Positions 1 through 5,114 of a stretch of 5,213 nt of DNA are shown here, piece after piece. Made by a program: the position numbers and the translations under genes. Under the pieces are notes generated by a model. It was given only the letters and a program-made list of their open reading frames with translations. It was not told the origin of the DNA and made no database searches. How positions within the stretch are numbered: the first letter of the stretch is position 1; each line of letters begins with the position of its first letter. The stretch comes from Candidatus Aminicenantes bacterium UBA647 (GTDB lineage: Bacteria > Acidobacteriota > Aminicenantia > UBA2199): positions 1 through 5,213 of the forward strand of contig DBOL01000056.1 in NCBI GenBank assembly GCA_002299555.1, given 5' to 3'.

Positions 1-240
1 CTTTCGGACCTGAGAGAATCAGGCTCTATAGAACAGGATGCTGATATGGTGGTCTTTATATACAGGGATGAATATTATGATGAAAATTCAAATAAAAAAG
101 GTGAAGCAGACTTGATAATAGCCAAGCATAGAAACGGACCTACAGGAAAGGTAAAATTGCAATTCAATAAAAGATATGCATTATTTTCAAATTTAACTAA
201 ATCACATCAGGTAGAAAAACGAGGTGAAGGAAATGTCTAG
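1..240 (+). CDS. dnaB: Replicative DNA helicase DnaB, C-terminal fragment (5' end outside window)
   Basis: The frame is open from base 1 to a TAG at 238-240 and encodes the last 79 residues of the hexameric replicative helicase, which unwinds DNA at the fork using ATP. What is visible is the RecA-fold end of the protein: LSDLRESGSIEQDAD, followed by a strand and IYRDEYY, then ADLIIAKHRNGPTGKVKLQF, which is the DnaB C-terminal motif carrying the basic and arginine-finger residues, and a short tail after ALFSNL. The Walker A and B motifs lie upstream, outside the window. An internal ATG at 46 is a normal codon inside the conserved region and not the start. No intein or frameshift is seen in this part. 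Its last codons contain the ribosome binding site and start of purA, so the two genes are probably translationally coupled. Confidence 0.96.
   Translation, partial: LSDLRESGSIEQDADMVVFIYRDEYYDENSNKKGEADLIIAKHRNGPTGKVKLQFNKRYALFSNLTKSHQVEKRGEGNV
222..227 (+). promoter_or_regulatory. Ribosome binding site deciding the purA start
   Basis: AGGTGA lies inside the last codons of dnaB, five bases before the ATG at 233. A GTG at 224 in the same frame sits inside this Shine-Dalgarno sequence and has no ribosome site of its own at a suitable distance, so the ATG at 233 is preferred. Confidence 0.75.
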
Positions 241-1507
241 TTTAGCCGTTGTAGGAGTACAGTGGGGAGATGAAGGAAAAGGAAAAGCTATAAATTACCT
301 CGCTCCTGAATATGAGGTTGTTGTAAGATATCAGGGCGGGCACAATGCAGGCCATACTATATATCATAAAGGTGAGAAGGTCATTCTTCACCTGTTACCA
401 TCAGGTATATTTTCCCCTTCTGCTGTCTCCGTCATCGGAAATGGAGTTGTTGTAAATCCTGTCAAGCTTACTGAAGAGATAAAAGCAGTTGAGAAATTCG
501 GCGTTAATCATAATAATCTTGTTCTCAGTTCTACTGCTCCTCTTATACTTCCTGAACACCAGCAATTAGATGTGGTTTTTGAAAATTCCCGTTATATTGA
601 GATCGGAACAACAAGAAGAGGAATAGGGCCTGCATATGAGGATCTGACAGGAAGGAGAGCTGTTTTTACAGGAGATCTCTTTGATAAAGATAGATTTTAT
701 AAAAAGGTTAAGCCTCTCAATGAATACTATAATAAGCTAATTAGAACTTTTAATGGTGGTGAGATCGAACTAGAATCTTATATTGAAGAATATCTTGAGT
801 ATGGAAAGTTTTTGAATGATTTCACAAAAAATTCCATTTATTTATTAAATGATTATCTGAAACAGGGAAAGAAGATCTTATTCGAAGGAGCTCAGGGAGT
901 TCTCCTTGATATAAACTTCGGGACATTTCCTTTTGTAACTTCTTCAAATCCGACTGTGGGCGGAATGTTCACTGGTACCGGGCTTCCACATAAAAGCCTT
1001 GACACTATCACCGGAATATCAAAAGCTTATACAACAAGAGTTGGCGGTGGCCCGTTCCCTGCAGAACTAAAGGGCGATACCGGTGAATATCTTCGAAAGC
1101 AGGGGAATGAGTATGGGTCAACAACCGGAAGGCCAAGACGGGTAGGTTGGCTCGATCTTATTGCCTTGAAATACGCAGTAATGATAAATGGAGTAGATGA
1201 CATATTTTTGACAAAACTTGATGTTCTGGATGAGCTTGAAGAGATTGAGGTTGTAACCGGATATGAGTCTGATGGTGAAATAAGCACACTATTTGATACA
1301 GACCATATCTATCTTGACAATGTAACACCGGTTACAAAAAAATTCAAAGGATGGAGATCGGACACATCAGGAATAAAAGTTTTTAAGGATCTTCCTGAAG
1401 AGGCGAAGAAATATATTAAATTTATAGAGGAGTTTTCAGAAGTTCCGGTAAGGACAGTATCAGTAGGTGTTAGTAGTGAGCAAACCATAAAGAACTTTAA
1501 GGATTAG
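233..1507 (+). CDS. purA: Adenylosuccinate synthetase
   Basis: Cytosolic enzyme of de novo AMP synthesis: IMP + aspartate + GTP gives adenylosuccinate + GDP + Pi. With the ATG at 233 the protein has 424 residues, normal for the bacterial family. Visible motifs: the GTP/IMP loop GDEGKGK at 12-18 with the catalytic Asp13; GGHNAGHT at 35-42 with the catalytic His41; IGTTRRGIGPAYED at 124-137, the IMP-binding segment; FEGAQGVLLDINFGTFPFVTSS around 217-238; GGGPFPAEL at 271-279; the aspartate loop STTGRPRR at 296-303; and the guanine-binding TKLD at 327-330. Asp13 and His41 fall at the same numbers as in the E. coli enzyme, which supports this start over the GTG at 224 (three residues longer). The start overlaps dnaB by 8 bases and the next gene begins two bases after the stop, so it sits in the middle of an operon. 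No key residue is missing. Confidence 0.98.
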   Translation: MSSLAVVGVQWGDEGKGKAINYLAPEYEVVVRYQGGHNAGHTIYHKGEKVILHLLPSGIFSPSAVSVIGNGVVVNPVKLTEEIKAVEKFGVNHNNLVLSSTAPLILPEHQQLDVVFENSRYIEIGTTRRGIGPAYEDLTGRRAVFTGDLFDKDRFYKKVKPLNEYYNKLIRTFNGGEIELESYIEEYLEYGKFLNDFTKNSIYLLNDYLKQGKKILFEGAQGVLLDINFGTFPFVTSSNPTVGGMFTGTGLPHKSLDTITGISKAYTTRVGGGPFPAELKGDTGEYLRKQGNEYGSTTGRPRRVGWLDLIALKYAVMINGVDDIFLTKLDVLDELEEIEVVTGYESDGEISTLFDTDHIYLDNVTPVTKKFKGWRSDTSGIKVFKDLPEEAKKYIKFIEEFSEVPVRTVSVGVSSEQTIKNFKD

Positions 1508-1509
1508 AA

Positions 1510-2610
1510 ATGTATGATAAAAATCAGATCATAGAAGAGATAAAAAGAGTTTCAAAAAACCTTAAAACCGGCAGCCTTAAGAAAAAAGACTTTATAAAGA
1601 ATACAATGATCCCGGTCAGCACAATAAATTTTTATATCAGTTCCTGGCCGGATGCTCTGATTGAAGCAGGATTTGATGGAGCGCCTTCCGAAGAGGTCAA
1701 TGATAAGGATCTGTTAAAAGATCTGATCAGGATCGAGAAGGAGTTCGGTGAAACTCCGACTTATGCATTAATAGAAAAAAACGGAAAATTTTCAAAAGAA
1801 GATTATGAGCAGAGGTGGAGAAATCTTAATGATGCTTTTAATCTTGCAGAATCCAAGTATGGCCGGGATATGGCATCTCCTCCCGACAAAACCGTTGTAA
1901 TGAGCGAAGGATCTCCTGAGATCGTTTCTCCTGATAAAACGATGATGGCTACCGGTAAAAAAAGGAGTGATAAAAAATCAAAGATAGACTTTGAGGAGAC
2001 ACTTGTTTCTTTTAAAAAAGACGATATGGCCATTAAAAAAGCTGAATCGGGTGAATTTAGCGATAATTTCAGTAGTGACAACATCCTTACAATTGATGAT
2101 ATCGAGAATAAGGAGAAACAGAAAAAGAGTAAAGATGAGTCGGAACCCAGTTTCGATTATGTTTCTGATGATGGCGGTGGGATTGAGAACCTGATGGATA
2201 TTGATGTTAAGAAAAAGAAGAAGAAAAAAATAATTCCGGAAACCAGTAATCCTGCGGTTTTAAAGTCTGAGAAAGGGAAACCACTGAATTTCAGAGGGAT
2301 CAAATTTCCCCCGATCGATACACGGGGAGTGATATTTATGTTTGGGTTGGTTTGTGAAGAATTGAACTTTGTAGTTGAGTCTTTCGGGCTAGACAGGTAT
2401 TGTTTCTCAGGAAAAAGGAATAAATCGTCTGAAAGTGAAAAATGGGAAGCTGTAAACATCGGGTTTGTTCTCAATAGTCTGGATCTGAAAAAGAATGACC
2501 GGACTATGAAAAATTGTGAACTCCTGGTATGCTGGGAAAATGGATGGAAAGATTGTCCTGTTGAAGTGCTTGAATTGAGCACTACATTAAAGCGTCTTGA
2601 AAACTACTAG
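1510..2610 (+). CDS. HNH-repeat (homing endonuclease-associated repeat) protein with putative nuclease-like C-terminal domain
   Basis: A 366-residue protein of unknown function starting two bases after purA; AAGGA at 1499-1503 is its ribosome site, six bases before the ATG. Three parts can be seen. (1) Residues about 6-56 and 68-117 are two copies of a helical unit: a basic or acidic helix (IIEEIKRVSKNL; LLKDLIRIEKEFG), a middle segment, then W..AL..AG (46-54) or W..LNDAF..A (103-113). This matches the homing endonuclease-associated repeat, a small predicted DNA-binding unit. (2) Residues about 118-254 are low-complexity and charged, with PDKT motifs at 125 and 141 and seven lysines at 234-240. 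(3) Residues about 255-357 form a compact domain: NFRGIKFPPID, FMFGLVCEELNFVVESFG, KWEAVNIGFV and CELLVCWENGWKDCPVEVLEL. From memory, the same C-terminal block occurs in HNH-repeat proteins of other bacteria and archaea. Its acidic/hydrophobic strand followed by E.L.E could be a divergent PD-(D/E)XK fold, but this is inference. There is no signal peptide or membrane segment. It is not a homing endonuclease in the catalytic sense: no LAGLIDADG, HNH or GIY-YIG motif is present. Existence of the gene is certain; function is open. Confidence 0.85.
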   Translation: MYDKNQIIEEIKRVSKNLKTGSLKKKDFIKNTMIPVSTINFYISSWPDALIEAGFDGAPSEEVNDKDLLKDLIRIEKEFGETPTYALIEKNGKFSKEDYEQRWRNLNDAFNLAESKYGRDMASPPDKTVVMSEGSPEIVSPDKTMMATGKKRSDKKSKIDFEETLVSFKKDDMAIKKAESGEFSDNFSSDNILTIDDIENKEKQKKSKDESEPSFDYVSDDGGGIENLMDIDVKKKKKKKIIPETSNPAVLKSEKGKPLNFRGIKFPPIDTRGVIFMFGLVCEELNFVVESFGLDRYCFSGKRNKSSESEKWEAVNIGFVLNSLDLKKNDRTMKNCELLVCWENGWKDCPVEVLELSTTLKRLENY

Positions 2611-2625
2611 AGATCAAGTGTGGGA

Positions 2626-2654
2626 TTGACCGGCATGGTAAAAAGTGATATAAT
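2626..2654 (+). promoter_or_regulatory. Sigma-70-type promoter of trxA
   Basis: TTGACC (2626-2631) and a perfect TATAAT (2649-2654) are separated by exactly 17 bases. Transcription would start near 2661, giving a leader of about 29 bases before the trxA ATG. It lies in the 79-base gap after the HNH-repeat gene. No terminator hairpin is seen in that gap, so read-through from the purA operon may add to this promoter. Confidence 0.85.
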
Positions 2655-2675
2655 TAAATTTTAACAAAAACACTT

Positions 2676-2680
2676 AGGAG
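2676..2680 (+). promoter_or_regulatory. trxA ribosome binding site with a start-stop codon pair beside it
   Basis: AGGAG lies nine bases before the ATG at 2690. Between them an ATG at 2683 is directly followed by TAA (2686-2688), a minimal start-stop pair. It is only two bases from the AGGAG, too close for efficient initiation, so it is probably chance. The start at 2690 is the only one giving the full thioredoxin. Confidence 0.7.
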
Positions 2681-2689
2681 ATATGTAAG

Positions 2690-3046
2690 ATGGAACATTT
2701 AACGAAAGAAACATTCATTGAAAAAATATTTGATTTTGAAAATGAAAAAGAGTGGAAATTTAAAGGAGAACTTCCTGCTATAATTGATTTTTATGCTGAC
2801 TGGTGTCAGCCTTGCAAAATGGTTGCTCCTGTTCTGGAAAAATTGTCCAAGGAATATGAAGGTAAGGTTGAAATATTTAAAGTTGATACCGAAGCTCAGG
2901 GAGAACTTGCAGGGATATTTCAGGTCACAAGTATCCCTTCAATATTATTTATTCCGAAGGACGACAAACCTCAAATGTCAATGGGAGCACTTCCCAAAGA
3001 GAGTTTTGAAGAAACGATCAAAACTGTTCTGAAAGTAGAAAAGTAG
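2690..3046 (+). CDS. trxA: Thioredoxin (WCQPC active site)
   Basis: A 118-residue cytosolic thiol-disulfide oxidoreductase, slightly longer than the usual 105-110 because of an N-terminal extension of about ten residues. The redox site is WCQPCK at 38-43 (Cys39, Cys42); the buried aspartate of the family is Asp33 in IIDFYADWC; the cis-proline is Pro83 in TSIPS; and the C-terminal glycine segment is MGALPK at 98-103. There is no signal peptide, so it should act on cytosolic partners such as ribonucleotide reductase, peroxiredoxins or methionine sulfoxide reductase. The active-site dipeptide is Gln-Pro instead of the common Gly-Pro. The X-Pro pair is known to tune redox potential, so its behaviour may differ a little from the standard enzyme. 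It has its own strong promoter and an intrinsic terminator, so it is a single-gene unit, possibly with read-through from upstream. The gene symbol is assigned by family; the genome may hold further thioredoxins. Confidence 0.95.
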   Translation: MEHLTKETFIEKIFDFENEKEWKFKGELPAIIDFYADWCQPCKMVAPVLEKLSKEYEGKVEIFKVDTEAQGELAGIFQVTSIPSILFIPKDDKPQMSMGALPKESFEETIKTVLKVEK

Positions 3047-3066
3047 AAATTTTGTAATTTTAAAAT

Positions 3067-3100
3067 AAAGGGCGGGACCGGTTTCCGCCCTTTTTGTTTT
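3067..3100 (+). terminator. Rho-independent terminator after trxA
   Basis: A perfect 9-bp stem, AAAGGGCGG (3067-3075) with CCGCCCTTT (3085-3093), encloses a nine-base loop. The downstream arm runs into TTTTTGTTTT (3091-3100). It begins 21 bases after the trxA stop and closes that transcription unit. Confidence 0.93.
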
Positions 3101-3150
3101 ATTACTGAAATTCGTAGTCAATATTATTCCGGATCAGGCAGTCAAACTTC

Positions 3151-3179
3151 TTGTAATAAGAACTTCAGCAAATTATAAT
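3151..3179 (+). promoter_or_regulatory. Candidate promoter in the intergenic region
   Basis: TTGTAA (3151-3156, four of six matches to the -35 consensus) and a perfect TATAAT (3174-3179) are separated by 17 bases. The predicted start near 3186 gives either an RNA with a leader of about 270 bases before the secreted-protein gene, or a nearly leaderless message for the small ORF at 3192. A TATAAT can arise by chance in such AT-rich DNA, but the exact spacing is in its favour. Confidence 0.45.
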
Positions 3180-3191
3180 ATCCTCAATTAA

Positions 3192-3272
3192 ATGAGGTAT
3201 GTAAAGAGGAAGCAAAAAACCGGATTGTTTATTGATGCCCTGATCATTTTCCTGATATTTTCAATTTTGTGA
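3192..3272 (+). CDS. Possible 26-residue single-helix membrane peptide (doubtful)
   Basis: ATG to TGA encodes 26 residues: a strongly basic start (RYVKRKQK) and then a continuous hydrophobic run (ALIIFLIFSIL), the layout of a small single-pass membrane peptide with a positive-inside N-terminus. There is no Shine-Dalgarno sequence. The ATG lies about six bases after the transcription start predicted from the promoter at 3151-3179, so translation would have to be nearly leaderless. AT-rich DNA produces hydrophobic codons by chance, so this may not be a gene. Confidence 0.2.
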   Translation: MRYVKRKQKTGLFIDALIIFLIFSIL

Positions 3273-3443
3273 TTATTTTAATATACATGATTGCTTTTTC
3301 GTTGATCGCATCAATATTTCTATTCAGAGAACAATTGATCACTAAATTAAAAAAAAATCTTTTTTATTCGATGGATATCTATATGAAACGAAAAAAAATC
3401 TAATTTAAATGAGATAATGTCAGTTATTTTTTATATTAATACC

Positions 3444-3450
3444 AAGGAGA
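3444..3450 (+). promoter_or_regulatory. Ribosome binding site fixing the start of the secreted protein
   Basis: AAGGAGA with six bases between its GGAG core and the ATG at 3456. The in-frame ATG at 3417 is 39 bases upstream without a comparable site and would put 13 polar residues ahead of the signal peptide, so 3456 is the start. Confidence 0.88.
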
Positions 3451-3455
3451 CTTCA

Positions 3456-5021
3456 ATGAAAAGGTTAGTTTATATTTTTATTTTAGTTGTTTTTGTAAGC
3501 AACTTCAATTTTGGGGAATCAACGATCAACATTATGTCGCCGGTATCAAATGATTTATGGCAGCCTGGTACGGAATACGATATCACATGGAACAAGAGCG
3601 GTCAGCAGCATCCGAAAGTAAAGATAAGGCTATATGATTCGACGGGAACCCAGAAACTTCTGGGGATAACCGATGATACTGCTAATGATGGATTATTCAA
3701 ATGGATGGTTCCGTCAGGGTATACTTCCGGAACCTATGTTATAAGGGTGAAAACTTTGGATAATCTGACAACTGATGATTCTGGTTTATTTGAAATAGGA
3801 GTCCCAACCTCTGAAGAACAAATAATAGATGTGACCGAGCCTGTTGAAAATAAAACATGGTACAGAGGAAAGTCATATTATATTAAATGGACAAAATCGG
3901 GATCAATGTCCGGCACCGTTAAAATTACACTTCACAATCAGCCTGAGACACCGCCACTCAAAACAATAAGTCCGGGAACGTCGAACTCCGGATCTTTCCA
4001 CTGGGATATCCCATCTACTTTCACAACCGGGAGTTATGTGGTCAGAGTATTCACATCGGACAGCCAGGTGGGGGATTACAGCAAGCAATTCAATATAAAA
4101 CAGAAAAAATACCAAATCTCACCGGAAATGGTTCCTTCTCCCCTTCATGGTAATATAGAAATATTAAAGCCCTCCACATCAAGTTTCTGGAAAGAGGGGA
4201 CAACCCACCTTATTAAATGGAAAAATAAATTCACAAAGAAAAATACAATAAAGATAGATCTTTATAATTATTCAGGAAATACATTCGTAAGAACAATAAA
4301 AACTATCCTCGGAGTAAACGTAATAAAGCTTTACAAAGGGAGAGGCAGACCTTCTGAAACATCAACATACAACTGGTTCATCCCCAAAGGTTTGGGCCCG
4401 GCAAAATATGTAATAAAAATATCCAGGACAGACGGGAAAGCATCGGGTAAAAGTGGAGTGTTCACGATCCAGATCGGAACCAAAGTGAAAACCTATGAGA
4501 TAAACCCGTCAGTCGGGAACTATTGTAAAAGGACCTTCTGGGCTGTCGGCCCCGGAAATCTGGCCCATTTGAAGTCCCAGGTAGGTGGTTGTGTCGGTGT
4601 CGTGGGTGAGGCACAGGGGTGGGCTGGATTCTGGAATTATATGCCGCCTCACGGGAAGAGTTATCATGGGGATATCTGGAGGACCCATGTCACTTTCAAC
4701 CTTTCCCAGTTTATCGGCAAAGGGATAATTCTTAAAGCAAAATTGAAATTTATAAAACATGACTATCCCTCTGGTTCAAACTGTGCTATTTCTGTTTACA
4801 AGATGCTTGCTCCTCTGGGAGATGCATTCAGCATAAACGGAGACCTGATCGGGAATACCTCAAACATGACCTCCATAGCCCAGAACTGGGTGGGATTCCC
4901 CAACGGAAATTTCGGGATAATGTTTGTCGGGCCTGATGAAAGTTTCCGGCACGATCAATCCAAATGCAGGATATCGCTGCGTGGTATAAAGCTGGAAATT
5001 GAGTTCCTGGAGAAAGAATAG
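3456..5021 (+). CDS. Secreted protein with three KRE9/KNH-like repeats and an unassigned C-terminal domain
   Basis: A 521-residue exported protein. Residues 1-20 are a signal peptide: MKR, then a hydrophobic core (LVYIFILVVFVSNF), with likely cleavage near Gly20; no lipobox cysteine is present. Three tandem beta-sandwich units follow at about 24-116, 124-215 and 234-340. Each has the pattern I.[VI]..P....W..G..Y.I.W, K[IV].L[YH], then W..P and G.YVIRV, ending in a hydrophobic strand. This matches the KRE9/KNH-like (Ser/Thr-rich, GPI-anchored N-terminal type) domain, common in repeat-rich surface proteins of bacteria. Unit 3 has an insertion of about 15 residues (LYKGRGRPSE) before its NWFIP. 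Units 2 and 3 are each followed by a similar linker, KKYQISP (217-223) and KTYEINP (345-351). Residues about 352-521 form another domain, rich in Gly and Trp, with all four cysteines (357, 379, 443, 504), possibly two disulfides. Its RTHVTFNLSQF…ILKAKLKF and ISVYKM…NWVG…G segments recall DNRLRE-like carbohydrate-associated sandwiches, a weak inference. No sorting tail or catalytic motif is seen. A structural, adhesive or glycan-binding cell-surface or extracellular role is likely. It is monocistronic, with a terminator 40 bases after the stop. Confidence 0.85.
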   Translation: MKRLVYIFILVVFVSNFNFGESTINIMSPVSNDLWQPGTEYDITWNKSGQQHPKVKIRLYDSTGTQKLLGITDDTANDGLFKWMVPSGYTSGTYVIRVKTLDNLTTDDSGLFEIGVPTSEEQIIDVTEPVENKTWYRGKSYYIKWTKSGSMSGTVKITLHNQPETPPLKTISPGTSNSGSFHWDIPSTFTTGSYVVRVFTSDSQVGDYSKQFNIKQKKYQISPEMVPSPLHGNIEILKPSTSSFWKEGTTHLIKWKNKFTKKNTIKIDLYNYSGNTFVRTIKTILGVNVIKLYKGRGRPSETSTYNWFIPKGLGPAKYVIKISRTDGKASGKSGVFTIQIGTKVKTYEINPSVGNYCKRTFWAVGPGNLAHLKSQVGGCVGVVGEAQGWAGFWNYMPPHGKSYHGDIWRTHVTFNLSQFIGKGIILKAKLKFIKHDYPSGSNCAISVYKMLAPLGDAFSINGDLIGNTSNMTSIAQNWVGFPNGNFGIMFVGPDESFRHDQSKCRISLRGIKLEIEFLEKE

Positions 5022-5060
5022 AATAATTTTAGTATTAGATATGTGTGAAAGAAATAGCCT

Positions 5061-5095
5061 GGCGGGGTAACTTGTTACCCCGCCCTTTTTATTTT
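5061..5095 (+). terminator. Rho-independent terminator after the secreted-protein gene
   Basis: A perfect 10-bp stem, GGCGGGGTAA (5061-5070) with TTACCCCGCC (5075-5084), is closed by the tetraloop CTTG and followed by CTTTTTATTTT. On the minus strand the hairpin has no T-run after it, so it works mainly for the plus-strand gene. Confidence 0.96.
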
Positions 5096-5114
5096 GAGAA
5101 TAAATTAGATTGAA

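Larger units (their letters stand above)
3101..3416. other. AT-rich intergenic region, no convincing gene
   Basis: Very AT-rich stretch between the trxA terminator and the secreted-protein gene. It holds a candidate promoter at 3151-3179; a small hairpin CCTCA/TGAGG at 3182-3197; the inverted repeat TTGAT-CGC-ATCAA at 3302-3314; TGATCA palindromes at 3241-3246 and 3336-3341; and A/T tracts (nine A at 3349-3357, six T at 3360-3365, eight A at 3391-3398) that could bend the DNA upstream of the next gene. Two small plus-strand ORFs (3192-3272, 3287-3403) are doubtful. No tRNA, riboswitch or insertion-sequence remnant is apparent to me. Confidence 0.6.

Noticed and set aside
224..232. GTG start for purA at 224, three residues longer
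   Set aside because: The GTG overlaps the Shine-Dalgarno sequence. The ATG at 233 has correct spacing and puts Asp13 and His41 at their usual numbers.
1027..1287. 86-residue minus-strand ORF inside purA
   Set aside because: Antisense to the conserved GGGPFPAEL to TKLDVLD region of purA; serine-rich low-complexity translation and no ribosome site. A shadow frame.
1991..2194. 67-residue plus-strand ORF in another frame of the linker
   Set aside because: Lies fully within the real gene and has no ribosome site; a product of the low-complexity linker.
2157..2582. 141-residue minus-strand ORF inside the HNH-repeat gene
   Set aside because: Its phenylalanine run is the complement of the lysine run on the plus strand, and it opposes a conserved coding domain; no sign of a gene.
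1510..2610. Idea that the HNH-repeat gene is a mobile homing endonuclease inserted beside purA
   Set aside because: No catalytic LAGLIDADG, HNH or GIY-YIG motif, no intron or intein boundary, and purA and dnaB are intact around the junctions. Only the repeat type is shared with homing enzymes.
3287..3403. 38-residue ORF in the intergenic region with a hydrophobic start and lysine-rich end
   Set aside because: No ribosome site or promoter at a fitting distance, and the lysines come from A-tracts; chance in AT-rich DNA is more likely.
3101..3416. CRISPR-like or insertion-sequence remnant in the gap
   Set aside because: No regularly spaced repeats, no terminal inverted repeats and no transposase fragment in the translations I read; only short AT-rich palindromes.
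3417..3455. Upstream ATG at 3417 for the secreted protein
   Set aside because: It adds 13 residues before a standard signal peptide, whereas AAGGAGA is well placed for the ATG at 3456.
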